NCBI GenBank assembly: GCA_030431055.1
Contig: JAUIJA010000012.1
Coordinates: forward strand, 1-61,818
DNA: 61,818 nt
Direction: 5' to 3'
DNA from: Bacteroidia bacterium
GTDB lineage: Bacteria; Bacteroidota; Bacteroidia; Flavobacteriales; Flavobacteriaceae
Part shown: positions 8,844 through 17,520 of the stretch, in pieces
How the letters are laid out: each line of letters starts with the position of its first letter
How positions within the stretch are numbered: the first letter of the stretch is position 1
Position numbers and translations under genes: made by a program
Notes under the pieces: model-generated
Told to the model about the DNA's origin: nothing
Database searches by the model: none
The model's input: the letters and a program-made list of their open reading frames with translations, nothing else

Positions 8844-9368
8844 ATGAAAATAATAGATATATTTGCCAATGAAAAACTATACGCCTTTCAATATAATGGT
8901 GAAGATAATCATGAATTAGATAGATTATTAGAATTATGGACTAATCCTGAATATCTCGAAGAATTCTTAGATACAAACAGTAATGATTTACCAAGTAATA
9001 AAACGCCATACAAACTTTTCAATGAAATTCAAGATAACGCTGAAGAATTAGAAGATATTTTAATAGAAATTGCTGAAAGTGATAATAGACAGTTTCAAGA
9101 ATTTTTTAAAGCATTAGATAATAATGAATACAAAGTCTTAGAGTTGTCAAGACAAAAAGGAAGAAAAAATTATTTACGAATTTATGCCTTACGAATAGAT
9201 AAAAATTGTTTTGTAATAACAGGTGGAGCTATAAAATTCACTCATTTAATGCAAGACCGTCCTCACACTAATTATGAGTTGTTTAAAATTGAAAAGTGCA
9301 GACAATATTTAAAAGAAAATGATATTTATGATTCAGATTCTTTTTATGAATTTTTAAATCAAGACTAA
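8844..9368 (+). CDS. putative toxin of a toxin-antitoxin-chaperone module
   Basis: 174 residues, acidic and helical at the N-terminus (~1-95). The C-terminal segment (~105-160) has strands resembling a RelE/HigB-type fold: GRKNYLRIYALRIDKNCFVI then GGAIKFTHLM and an ELFKIEKCRQYL helix. It is longer than classic HigB (~110). Its stop overlaps the next ATG by one base (TAATG), which fits a toxin-antitoxin pair. Toxin function is inferred from this order (toxin, XRE antitoxin, SecB-like chaperone) and weak fold resemblance. If correct, it would be an mRNA-cleaving ribosome-dependent RNase. Confidence 0.65.
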   Translation: MKIIDIFANEKLYAFQYNGEDNHELDRLLELWTNPEYLEEFLDTNSNDLPSNKTPYKLFNEIQDNAEELEDILIEIAESDNRQFQEFFKALDNNEYKVLELSRQKGRKNYLRIYALRIDKNCFVITGGAIKFTHLMQDRPHTNYELFKIEKCRQYLKENDIYDSDSFYEFLNQD

Positions 9369-9829
9369 TGACAAACAAAAGGGAAAAGTTTTCAAAATTA
9401 GTATCAAACGAAAAATCAAACACACTTCAAAATTTAAAAGAACGTAAAAAAAACAGAGCAATGTTGCGCGAATCTAAAAACATTGCTTTCAAAGTTTTAT
9501 TGCGTATTAAAGAATTAGGTTGGAAACAAAAGGATTTAGCCGAAAAACTAGAGGTTACACCACAACAAATCACAAAAATTGTTAGTGGAAAAGAAAACCT
9601 AACCATTGATACTCTTGTAAAATTACAAGCTGTATTAGATATTCCATTGTTGTTTTCATATGCAGAGAATAAAATAAACGCTTTTGAAGACACTCATAAA
9701 GTAGAAATTAAGCAAGATTATGCAAAACCTGGTTTTACAATTTGTGTAACTCCAAATACTCCAAGTGTTGTAAAAATGACTACAGCTCAAAATAGTAATG
9801 GTTTTGATTATTATCCATTAGCACAATAA
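9368..9829 (+). CDS. XRE-family antitoxin with C-terminal chaperone-addiction-like tail
   Basis: 153 residues. The HTH_3 domain is at ~45-100 (RIKELGWKQKDLAEKLEVTP, then QQITKIVSGKENLTIDTLVK). A ~45-residue tail follows (KVEIKQDYAKPGFTICVTPN...). In known toxin-antitoxin-chaperone modules the antitoxin carries a C-terminal chaperone addiction (ChAD) segment that must be shielded by the SecB-like partner. This tail is in the right place and is rich in hydrophobic and beta-prone residues. The partner gene starts one base after its stop. Likely represses the operon through the palindrome at 8826. Confidence 0.8.
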   Translation: MTNKREKFSKLVSNEKSNTLQNLKERKKNRAMLRESKNIAFKVLLRIKELGWKQKDLAEKLEVTPQQITKIVSGKENLTIDTLVKLQAVLDIPLLFSYAENKINAFEDTHKVEIKQDYAKPGFTICVTPNTPSVVKMTTAQNSNGFDYYPLAQ

Positions 9830-9830
9830 C

Positions 9831-10259
9831 ATGGAAAAAAATATAGGATTCAAAATCTTTAGAATTAAAACCGAACAATTTGCAATAATTGAAGAAAATT
9901 TTGTAGAAAACTCTAATGCTTCAATTATTACTGATTTAGAATTTAAAGCTAATAAAGTAAATCATATTATTGGTGTTTATACTACATTCACCTATAAGTG
10001 TGAAGAAAAAGCTTTTTTAAAACTTGAAATTAGTTGTCATTTTGTAATAGCACCAGACTCTTGGGAAAAGTTACATGATAATAATATTATCTCTTTTCCA
10101 AAAGACTTTATGACGCATCTTGCAATGATGACTATTGGAACAGCTAGAGGTGTTTTACATAGCAAGACTGAGGAAACGAAATTTAATCAATTTTTGTTAC
10201 CAACAATAAATGTGCAAGAACTAGTAAAAGACAACGTCACTTTTACATTTGAAGATTAA
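9831..10259 (+). CDS. SecB-like chaperone of the toxin-antitoxin-chaperone module
   Basis: 142 residues, near the SecB size (~155). It shows the SecB-family layout: four beta strands (FKIFRIKTEQFAIIEENF; ANKVNHIIGVYTTFTYKC; AFLKLEISCHFVIAP), then the helix PKDFMTHLAMMTIGTARGVL and the C-terminal LLPTINVQELV. The segment TIGTARGVLHSKTE corresponds to the conserved TxxxxRGxLxxKT-like region of SecB proteins. Bacteroidota generally use few or no canonical SecB, so a SecB-like gene behind an antitoxin points to a TAC chaperone that keeps the antitoxin folded. The operon ends at the terminator at 10263. Confidence 0.82.
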   Translation: MEKNIGFKIFRIKTEQFAIIEENFVENSNASIITDLEFKANKVNHIIGVYTTFTYKCEEKAFLKLEISCHFVIAPDSWEKLHDNNIISFPKDFMTHLAMMTIGTARGVLHSKTEETKFNQFLLPTINVQELVKDNVTFTFED

Positions 10260-10262
10260 TTG

Positions 10263-10294
10263 AATGAGTGTAAACTAATTTTGCACTCATTTTT
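10263..10294 (+). terminator. terminator after the SecB-like gene, with a -7 box in its loop
   Basis: The stem AATGAGTG/CACTCATT (10263-10270 with 10284-10291) is followed by a T run. The loop contains TAATTTTG (10276-10283), a match to TAnnTTTG, 45 bases before hsdR. The site may both end the toxin module transcript and start hsdR transcription. Confidence 0.6.
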
Positions 10295-10327
10295 AAATGA
10301 ATGCACTTATTTTTCAATTTTTTGTAA

Positions 10328-13201
10328 ATGACATCACAACCCGAACAAATATTAGAAAACAATCTTGTTACACAATTAGTAAAACTCGGTTATAAAAAAG
10401 TCGAAATTAAAGACGAAACCGCTTTGTTGGCTAATTTAAAATTGCAACTAGAAGTTCATAATAAAGTTACCCTAACCGATAGTAGTTTTCAGCAAATTTT
10501 AAACTACATCAACAAAGGGAATATCTACGAACGTGCGCAAATTTTACGCGATCGTGTGCCGTATGTAGATGAAAACGGGGAAACCAAAACCATTGAGTTA
10601 ATCAATCAAATACACTGGTGTCAAAATCAATTCCAAGTTACCCAACAAGTAACGATGGAAGGAAAATATAAAAACCGTTACGATGTTACCATTTTAATCA
10701 ACGGTTTGCCTTTAGCACAAATAGAATTAAAACGTAGAGGTTTAGAATTAAAAGAAGCGTTTAACCAAATCAATCGTTACGAACGCCATTCGTTTTCGGC
10801 TGGTTATGGTTTGTTTCAGTTTGTGCAATTATTTGTTATTAGCAACGGAGTAAATACCAAGTATTTTGCCAATGCGCCTATTAAATCGCGTTCGTTTAAA
10901 CAAACCTTTTACTGGACAGACGAACAAAACAACCTTATCACACAACTAACCGATTTCACGGATATATTTTTAGAACCTTGTCATTTATCGAAAATGATAA
11001 CCAAGTACATTGTTTTAAACGAATCGTACAAGGTTTTGATGGTATTACGTCCGTATCAATTTTATGCAACGGAAGCCATAGTAGAGCGTGTAAAAACGAC
11101 AACTAAATTCGGTTACATTTGGCATACAACAGGTTCGGGAAAAACCTTAACTTCTTTTAAAACGGCTCAAATTTTAACCAATTTACCCGAAGTGTATAAA
11201 GTGGTTTTTGTAGTCGATAGAAAAGATTTAGATTACCAAACTACCAAAGAATTCAACAGTTTTTCCAAAGGAAGTATCGACGGAACAAACAATACCAATA
11301 CGTTAGTCAATCAATTAGCTGATAATACAAAACTAATTGTTACGACCATTCAAAAGCTGAATACTGCGATTTCTAAAAATCGATATTTAGACCGAGTTAC
11401 CCATTTACAAGACAAACGCATCGTTTTCATTTTCGACGAATGTCATCGTAGTCAGTTTGGAAAAACTCATGATGATATAAAAAACTTCTTCCAAGAAAGT
11501 CAGATGTTCGGTTTTACGGGAACTCCAATTTTTGAAGAAAATGCAGGTTCAAATGAATTTGGAAAGCGTACAACTGCTATGTTGTTTGATAAATGTTTGC
11601 ACAAATACGTAATTACGAACGCTATTAAAGATGGAAATGTATTAAAATTTGCAATCGAATATATAAGCACATTTAAAAAGAAAGATGAAATTTTCGATAT
11701 AGAAGTAGAAGCTATTGACGAAGCCGAAGTAATGGATGCTCCGCAACGTTTAAACAATATTGTCAACTACATCATTGCAAACCATAAACGTAAAACACAC
11801 GAAAAGAAATTTACTGCAATGTTTTGTGTATCAAGTGTTGAGAGTTTAATTAAATACTATCAACTATTCCACGAAAAGAAAATTGCAACTGACCACAACT
11901 TAAAAATTGCAACGATTTTTTCGTATGGAGCAAATGATCCTGATGCAGATGCAAAGGGTATTTTAGTCGACGATGAATTTATTGAAGAAAACCCAACAGA
12001 ATTAAGTTTAGCAGCAGAACCGAAATCGGAATATACAAGCAAACACAATCGTGAATATTTAGATGAGTTTATTGGGCATTACAATAAAGAATTCAATACC
12101 AATTATTCAACAAAAGACAGTCAGAGTTTTTACAACTATTATAACGATATTGCCAAGCGCGTAAAAAACAAAGACATCGATATTTTATTAGTTGTAAATA
12201 TGTTTTTGACTGGTTTTGATAGTAAAACCTTAAACACACTTTACGTTGATAAAAACTTAAAATATCATGGTTTAATTCAAGCCTACTCGCGAACAAACCG
12301 AATTTTAGACGAAGTAAAATCACAAGGAAATATTGTTTGTTTTAGAAATTTAAAACAAGCAACCGATGATGCCATTCAATTGTTTTCCAATTTAGATGCT
12401 AAGGAAACTATTCTAATGCAACCGTATGAAGATTACGTTGAGTTATTTAATGTAGCTTTTGCCGAGTTTATTAAAATAGCACCTACTGTTGATAGTGTTA
12501 ATGATTTTGTAACCGAAGAAGAAGAGTTAGAATTTGTAAAAGCCTTCAGAGAATTAATGCGTTTAAGAAACAAACTCGTTACGTTTACAGAATTTAGTTA
12601 TGATGATTTACAATTAGAAGAACAAGTATTTGAAGATTATAAAAGTAAATACTTAGACTTATACGATAAAACTAAAACAGATACACAATCTGAGAAAGTT
12701 TCGATTTTAGATGACATCGATTTTGAATTGGAATTAATCCATCGTGATGAAGTGAATGTAACTTACATCATGAAGCTTTTAGCCAAATTGAAAGAGGAAA
12801 CTTCTGAAGCTGAAATGGAGAAACAAAAACAAAAAATTCTGGACATTTTAGCTGGAGAAACGCAATTGCGAAGTAAACGAGAATTGATTGAGAAATTCAT
12901 CAACAATCATTTACCTCAAATAGAGGACACCGATTTAATAGAAGATACTTTTGACGATTACTTAAAAGAAGAACGTACAATTGCAATAAAAGAATTGAGC
13001 ACAGAAGAAAACCTTAACCAACAAGTTTTAGAAAAAGTTATTGGCGATTATTTGTTTACCAATAAAACTCCTTTACGTGATGAAATAATTGCAACAATGA
13101 ACCAACGACCAAGTTTAAAAGAACGTGCCACAACCGCAGAACGTATTACGAATAAAATTGTGCACTTCGTAGAAACGTTTATTAGTGGTTTTGCTGGTTA
13201 A
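10328..13201 (+). CDS. hsdR: type I restriction endonuclease (R subunit)
   Basis: 957 residues, full length. The N-terminal nuclease domain has the PD-(D/E)xK-type core (RYDVTILINGLPLAQIELKR, ~115-137). The SF2 translocase has Walker A HTTGSGKT (~267-274), the DEAD-type box DECHRS (~370), FGFTGTPIF (motif III, ~395) and later LVVNMFLTGFDSKTLN / AYSRTNRIL (motifs V-VI, ~620-655). A helical C-terminal region docks to the methylase. The complex pumps DNA and cuts at a distance when the target is unmethylated. It is separated from hsdM-hsdS by the toxin-antitoxin-chaperone genes. Confidence 0.95.
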   Translation: MTSQPEQILENNLVTQLVKLGYKKVEIKDETALLANLKLQLEVHNKVTLTDSSFQQILNYINKGNIYERAQILRDRVPYVDENGETKTIELINQIHWCQNQFQVTQQVTMEGKYKNRYDVTILINGLPLAQIELKRRGLELKEAFNQINRYERHSFSAGYGLFQFVQLFVISNGVNTKYFANAPIKSRSFKQTFYWTDEQNNLITQLTDFTDIFLEPCHLSKMITKYIVLNESYKVLMVLRPYQFYATEAIVERVKTTTKFGYIWHTTGSGKTLTSFKTAQILTNLPEVYKVVFVVDRKDLDYQTTKEFNSFSKGSIDGTNNTNTLVNQLADNTKLIVTTIQKLNTAISKNRYLDRVTHLQDKRIVFIFDECHRSQFGKTHDDIKNFFQESQMFGFTGTPIFEENAGSNEFGKRTTAMLFDKCLHKYVITNAIKDGNVLKFAIEYISTFKKKDEIFDIEVEAIDEAEVMDAPQRLNNIVNYIIANHKRKTHEKKFTAMFCVSSVESLIKYYQLFHEKKIATDHNLKIATIFSYGANDPDADAKGILVDDEFIEENPTELSLAAEPKSEYTSKHNREYLDEFIGHYNKEFNTNYSTKDSQSFYNYYNDIAKRVKNKDIDILLVVNMFLTGFDSKTLNTLYVDKNLKYHGLIQAYSRTNRILDEVKSQGNIVCFRNLKQATDDAIQLFSNLDAKETILMQPYEDYVELFNVAFAEFIKIAPTVDSVNDFVTEEEELEFVKAFRELMRLRNKLVTFTEFSYDDLQLEEQVFEDYKSKYLDLYDKTKTDTQSEKVSILDDIDFELELIHRDEVNVTYIMKLLAKLKEETSEAEMEKQKQKILDILAGETQLRSKRELIEKFINNHLPQIEDTDLIEDTFDDYLKEERTIAIKELSTEENLNQQVLEKVIGDYLFTNKTPLRDEIIATMNQRPSLKERATTAERITNKIVHFVETFISGFAG

Positions 13202-13263
13202 AAAAGTAGTTACAACGAAATTCTATGAAAATTACAACGTTGTTGTTGCGGATTTTTGGAAGG

Positions 13264-13415
13264 TGAACGTAACGTAACACTTGTTTGTTTTTATTGTTTT
13301 TTCACGGTAAATAACGTAATTGAACGTAATCGGAACGTAACGTTTAAACGTAAAATGAACGAAAAAGCACGTAACGTTTAAACGTGAATAAACGTATCGT
13401 TTAAACGTTAAATAA
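13264..13415. repeat. cluster of AACGT-type repeats with three ACGTTTAAACGT palindromes
   Basis: The 434 bp gap 13202-13635 has no gene. It holds about a dozen AACGT words. The 12 bp palindrome ACGTTTAAACGT occurs at 13340-13351 and 13374-13385, with a one-base variant at 13397-13408. Two of the copies are preceded by the same GTA. Such clusters are typical of multimer protein-binding sites (iterons, partition or repressor sites). The right part of the gap (13483-13595) ends in GTTACCAGCA, the first cassette boundary described at 15311. Confidence 0.65.
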
Positions 13416-13635
13416 ATTGTTTATTTCAGCAAATAAAGTTTTTAAGTGTTATAAATATTTAGTAGTTTTGGATAAAGTTATATTATTTGAAGTGCAATGC
13501 GCAGAAAAAAATATATTTTTATAACAAATTAACTTTAAATACATTAACAAAATTACTCTTGTAATCGTGTTGCGTATATATAAGAGTTACCAGCAATATT
13601 ACCGCAAAAACGTCTAACATCAAAAATTAAAAAAA

Positions 13636-14400
13636 ATGAAATTAAGTAAATTATTAGTATTGAGTTTAGCTTTATTATTAACAAGTTGTATGGCATACTT
13701 AAATAAGAATGCAAACCCATATTATTTCGGAATGAAAATAGTTGACGGAACTAAATATAAAAAAACAAAATCAGTCGGTACTTATGATTATACTGAAAAT
13801 AACGCAGAATATTTTTTTAAAAGAGGATATGTAGTAAAAGCAAAATCAGCATTTCGTAATACATTTGTTCATATGTCTTGGGCTGAACTTGCAGCTAAAC
13901 AAATGGGGTCAGATGTTATGCTTTGTAAAAGAGATTATGTTGGAACTGCATCAGGCACAAGCGTTATTCCTTGGTATGTTCCAGGAGAAACTTACACGGT
14001 AAATTCAAGAACAAGTGGAAGTATTAGTGCTAATGGTTATGGGAGTTCAATGGTTGTTGGAAGTAATGGTTATGCAATTGGTAGTTCTTCATCATCTGCC
14101 TACGGTACTTACAATTCAAATACTACAACTACTATACAAGGTCCAGGTAGGTATGATTATTATTCTGTGCCATATTCTTACAATTATTATGACCAATACG
14201 CTTTGTTTTTGGTTAAAAAATATTATTGGTCAGATAGAGACTTTTCATATTACAGTGATAAGAAATTTAAAAATTTCGTTGGCTACATCAAAGCTGGTGA
14301 ATGGTTTGAATTAGCTGAAAAAAGTGGAAAATATCGAAGAATTATTTATGGAGGAAATTCTTATTATGTAAATAGAGATGATAAAATTAAATGTTACTAA
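13636..14400 (+). CDS. hypothetical lipoprotein (cassette A)
   Basis: 254 residues, with the lipoprotein signal MKLSKLLVLSLALLLTSC. The mature part has a low-complexity Gly/Ser/Tyr stretch (~130-160, SGSISANGYGSSMVVGSNGY) and a C-terminal region rich in Tyr and Lys (DRDFSYYSDKKFKNF). It is likely on the inner or outer membrane surface. No domain was recognised. It is the first gene after the boundary GTTACCAGCA at 13586, so it is read here as cargo of an integron-like cassette. Confidence 0.7.
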   Translation: MKLSKLLVLSLALLLTSCMAYLNKNANPYYFGMKIVDGTKYKKTKSVGTYDYTENNAEYFFKRGYVVKAKSAFRNTFVHMSWAELAAKQMGSDVMLCKRDYVGTASGTSVIPWYVPGETYTVNSRTSGSISANGYGSSMVVGSNGYAIGSSSSSAYGTYNSNTTTTIQGPGRYDYYSVPYSYNYYDQYALFLVKKYYWSDRDFSYYSDKKFKNFVGYIKAGEWFELAEKSGKYRRIIYGGNSYYVNRDDKIKCY

Positions 14401-14547
14401 TTAAATATTACTGGTTTTGTTAGATTTCAAGTTAAGTGCTAGAATTGAAGTTTTCTTAACTTTTGGTCAGTTAATAACTCAAAACTAAATATTATTAAAT
14501 CTGTAACTTCGTAAACTACCCTAACTTCGCCAACAATATTATAAAAA
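14401..14547. repeat. possible degenerate attC-like spacer between the two cassette A genes
   Basis: The gap between the two genes has weak inverted similarity (TACTGGTTTTGTTAG near 14410 against the reverse complement of CCCTAACTTCGCCAACA near 14530). No clean terminal boundary is visible, so cassette A may be two fused cassettes. Confidence 0.3.
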
Positions 14548-15306
14548 ATGAAAGTGCATTATTATAAATACTTACCAATTAGTAGATTAAGCTATTTAGA
14601 AGATGAACTTCTAAGGTTTACTCAACCAGGAGATTTAAATGACCCATTTGAATGTTTGCCCAAAAAACCATCTATAGAAGAATTTGACAACCTTATTAAT
14701 TCATTAATTCCAGAGAATTCAAATAAAGTAATACAAAAAGAAATTAAAGCTAAATATGATTCTAAATATTTGGATGAACTTTATAAAACCCAAGTCGAAA
14801 AAGTAAATGAGGATATTGGTATTTTTTCTTTATCTAAAAATTGGAAAAGTTCTCTTATGTGGGCTCATTACACAGAATCTCATAAAGGATTTTGTGTAGG
14901 TTTTGATTCTAAAAATAATTTCTTTAAAAATTATTTAAACGATGATAAAAAAATGTTCAAAACAATAATTGAAGTTAAATATTCTGAAGAAAGAGTTGAA
15001 ATTCCAATGATTTTAGGTCAAAAACAAGATTATTACGAACCTTATGTAACTAAAAGTATAGAATGGAAATATGAGGAAGAAATTAGAATGTTAACAGATC
15101 TAAAATCAAGAGAAACTTTTAAAGAATGCAAACCTTACAATATATATTTATTTAAAGTTCCACATTCTGCAATAAGTGAAATAATTTTAGGTGCAAATAT
15201 AAAAACCGAAAATGAGAATTTTATAAGAAATTTTGCAGAAAAAAACAATGTAAAAGTATTTAAATCAATGATTTCCAAAACAACTTTTGCAATGGAAAGA
15301 GAATAA
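14548..15306 (+). CDS. DUF2971 domain-containing protein (cassette A)
   Basis: 252 residues with the DUF2971 signature. The N-terminal YYKYLPISRLSYLEDELLRF and TQPGDLNDPFEC come first, then ISLSK-like FSLSKNWKSSLMWAHYTESH and GFCVGFD. Near the C-terminus KSIEWKYEEEIRML is the conserved WxxExExR-type element. Cytosolic, no membrane segment. DUF2971 genes are common in defence islands and cassette arrays; the biochemical activity is not known to me. It ends four bases before the palindromic boundary site at 15311. Confidence 0.85.
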   Translation: MKVHYYKYLPISRLSYLEDELLRFTQPGDLNDPFECLPKKPSIEEFDNLINSLIPENSNKVIQKEIKAKYDSKYLDELYKTQVEKVNEDIGIFSLSKNWKSSLMWAHYTESHKGFCVGFDSKNNFFKNYLNDDKKMFKTIIEVKYSEERVEIPMILGQKQDYYEPYVTKSIEWKYEEEIRMLTDLKSRETFKECKPYNIYLFKVPHSAISEIILGANIKTENENFIRNFAEKNNVKVFKSMISKTTFAMERE

Positions 15307-15310
15307 ATAC

Positions 15311-15450
15311 TGCTGGTAACACAGGTTTTGCAAGATTGCGGGTTTTAGGCTTAATTTAAAGTTGGTTTCGTATCTTTGAGTTCAGGGTTAAACCGAAAGT
15401 TTCGGCTTCTTTAGTCCGCAACCTCGCAAAGCCTGGGAACGTTAGGCGTC
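15311..15450. repeat. attC-like recombination site 1 (end of cassette A)
   Basis: A 140 bp imperfect palindrome. It opens with TGCTGGTAAC, the exact reverse complement of GTTACCAGCA that opens the cassette at 13586. It closes with GTTAGGCGTC (15441-15450), which matches the integron core GTTRRRY and opens the next cassette. The arms 15320-15342 and 15415-15437 are complementary with a few mismatches. The centre has the perfect hairpin CCGAAAGTTTCGG (15393-15405). Confidence 0.7.
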
Positions 15451-15574
15451 ATTCTTTGTAACCGCCGAAGAAACTGCTTGATAAAAACCCATCTTTTGTA
15501 ACCTTTTTATTTCAGACAAACTCTAATGTTATATTAGCCGATATTGGTTTAAATAATTTTAAAATTAAAAAGAA

Positions 15575-15958
15575 ATGGAAAGTACAAATTTACAACAAGC
15601 AATCAAACCAACATTCAATTTACTAAAACTCACTTTTGGATTAGTTCCTATTGTTGCAGGATTAGATAAATTTACAAATTTATTAACCAATTGGGAACAA
15701 TATATCAATCCAAGTATTGGAGGAATGCTACCATTTTCAGGACATACGTTTATGATGATAGTTGGTGTTATTGAAATTGTAGCGGGAATAATTGTCTTGA
15801 AAAAAACAGAAATTGGTGGTTATATTGTTGCCGCTTGGTTAACATTAATTGCATTAACTCTTTTGGGAAGTTTCAGTTCTGTCGATGTTGCCGTTCGTGA
15901 CCTTGTAATGGCGATTTCAGCATTTTCTATGGCAAGAATAGCTAAATTTGTAGCCTAA
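15575..15958 (+). CDS. DoxX-like integral membrane protein (cassette B)
   Basis: 127 residues with four predicted membrane segments (LLKLTFGLVPIVAGL; HTFMMIVGVIEIVAGIIVL; GGYIVAAWLTLIALTLLG; LVMAISAFSMARIA). It matches small DoxX-like proteins, which are quinone- or redox-linked membrane proteins of unclear reaction. It is the first of three co-directional genes in the cassette, followed at 20 bases by a sigma factor. No own promoter box is obvious. Confidence 0.75.
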   Translation: MESTNLQQAIKPTFNLLKLTFGLVPIVAGLDKFTNLLTNWEQYINPSIGGMLPFSGHTFMMIVGVIEIVAGIIVLKKTEIGGYIVAAWLTLIALTLLGSFSSVDVAVRDLVMAISAFSMARIAKFVA

Positions 15959-15978
15959 ATAACCAACAAAAAGCATCA

Positions 15979-16635
15979 ATGAAAGCATTTGAGCAATACA
16001 CCGATTTAGAAATTGTACAAAAAATAGTTGCAGGAGAAGCAAAATTGTTTGAAATTATAATTCGTAGAAACAATCCGTCATTATATAAAGTTGGTCGTTC
16101 GTACAATTACAACCACGAAGACACACAAGATTTAATGCAAGATACTTACATTGATGCTTTTACCAGTTTATCAAAGTTTGAAAATCGTTCGACATTCAAA
16201 ACTTGGATTATAAAAATAATGCTCAATAATTGTTATAAAAAACAACAAAAATGGAGTTCAAAAAACATAATTACAGCCGAGATAAACGAAAAATCGACAC
16301 CAATGTATTCAAATAATCAAAATACAGATACCGGCAAAACGGTTATGAATAAAGAGTTGAATTATGTTATCGAAAATGCATTGCAACAAATTCCAATAGA
16401 TTACAGAATGGTTTTTTCCTTACGAGAAGTCAATGGATTAAATGTTTTAGAAACTGCCGATGCTTTGAATATTAGTGAAGCCAATGTTAAAGTAAGATTA
16501 AATAGAGCTAAATCTATGTTGCGAAAAGAAGTTGAAAAATCTTATTCCACTGAAGATATTTTTGAATTTAATCTAATTTATTGCGACAGAATGGTAGAAA
16601 ATGTGATGAGTAAATTAAAAAAAGATAAAGTATGA
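15979..16635 (+). CDS. ECF-type RNA polymerase sigma factor (cassette B)
   Basis: 218 residues. Region 2 (~25-95) shows the YNYNHEDTQDLMQDTYIDAF core, binding -10/-7-type DNA and core polymerase. Region 4 (~130-185) has IPIDYRMVFSLREVNGLNVL and an HTH with ISEANVKVRLNRAKSMLRKE. Compact sigma-70 family member of group IV. No anti-sigma gene is seen, and the C-terminal 25 residues after region 4 are extra. Its stop overlaps the folE start (ATGA at 16632), so the products are translated together. It may activate its own cassette genes or host genes. Confidence 0.9.
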   Translation: MKAFEQYTDLEIVQKIVAGEAKLFEIIIRRNNPSLYKVGRSYNYNHEDTQDLMQDTYIDAFTSLSKFENRSTFKTWIIKIMLNNCYKKQQKWSSKNIITAEINEKSTPMYSNNQNTDTGKTVMNKELNYVIENALQQIPIDYRMVFSLREVNGLNVLETADALNISEANVKVRLNRAKSMLRKEVEKSYSTEDIFEFNLIYCDRMVENVMSKLKKDKV

Positions 16636-17282
16636 ATCCAATTCCAATAGATTTAATAGGCGAAGACCATATTGGAACTTCATTAGAAACACCAATGCGA
16701 GCAAATGCATTTGAGATAAATGACGAAAAGAAAATTGAATTGATTGAAAACCATTTTAAAGAAATAATGCATATTTTAGGTCTTGATTTAAATGATGATA
16801 GTTTAAGCGGAACTCCATTTAGAGTAGCAAAAATGTATGTTAAAGAAGTTTTTAGTGGTTTAAATCCTGTAAATAAACCAGAAACCAAACTATTTGAAAA
16901 CAAGTATGAATATAATGAAATGCTAATAGAAAAAGATATCACATTATATTCTTATTGTGAACATCATTTTGTGCCAATTATTGGAAAAGTACACGTTGCT
17001 TACATTTCAAATGGGCAAGTTATTGGCTTGTCAAAAATAAATCGTCTTGTACAATATTATGCTAAACGACCACAAGTTCAAGAAAGATTAACCAACCAAA
17101 TTGCCGAAGGACTAAAAGAAGCGTTGGAATCTGATGATGTTGCTGTAATAATTGATGCAACACATCTTTGTGTTTCTTCAAGAGGTATTAAAGACACGAA
17201 AACAAGCACAATAACAGCTCACTACTCGGGCAAACTTCAGGACGAAAAAACAAAGACGGAATTTATTTCTTTGACAAAATAA
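16632..17282 (+). CDS. folE: GTP cyclohydrolase I (cassette B)
   Basis: 216 residues, the usual length. Zinc ligands appear in YSYCEHHFVPIIGK (~110-123) and in HLCVSSRGIKD (~178). Further conserved parts are IGLSKINRLV and AKRPQVQERLT. It converts GTP to dihydroneopterin triphosphate, the first step of folate and pterin synthesis. A cassette copy beside a sigma factor and a DoxX-like protein suggests a supplementary enzyme for pterin or folate supply, or resistance to folate stress. The enzyme identity is firm; the biological reason is inference. Confidence 0.93.
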   Translation: MNPIPIDLIGEDHIGTSLETPMRANAFEINDEKKIELIENHFKEIMHILGLDLNDDSLSGTPFRVAKMYVKEVFSGLNPVNKPETKLFENKYEYNEMLIEKDITLYSYCEHHFVPIIGKVHVAYISNGQVIGLSKINRLVQYYAKRPQVQERLTNQIAEGLKEALESDDVAVIIDATHLCVSSRGIKDTKTSTITAHYSGKLQDEKTKTEFISLTK

Positions 17283-17305
17283 AATAATGCAAAAAAAGAA
17301 GAACG

Positions 17306-17446
17306 AACGCCTAACAGCAGTTACAAGAAATTGCTAGGCTAAGGATTTATCAGAATTGGTAATTATTGAAGCAAAGTTTTGTCTATATTTGTAACTGACA
17401 GTGAATGAAATACGCAACTTCTTGTAGCTGCGAAACGTTGTGTGCA
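17306..17446. repeat. attC-like recombination site 2 (end of cassette B)
   Basis: A 141 bp imperfect palindrome. It opens with ACGCCTAAC (17307-17315), the exact complement of the cassette B opening GTTAGGCGT. It closes with GTTGTGTGCA (17437-17446), which opens cassette C. The arms 17316-17334 and 17414-17432 pair at 16 of 19 positions. The strand-asymmetric mismatches are of the kind expected if a folded single strand is the substrate. Confidence 0.72.
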
Positions 17447-17520
17447 ATTAAAACTTTACAACTAACCTTTCATCTTTGCAATTTCGGTATAGTTTTGGAT
17501 TACACAATTGAAACTTTCCA

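Noticed and set aside
8844..9368. Anti-restriction protein in the RM locus
   Set aside because: The following XRE and SecB-like genes with one-base spacing fit a toxin-antitoxin-chaperone module better.
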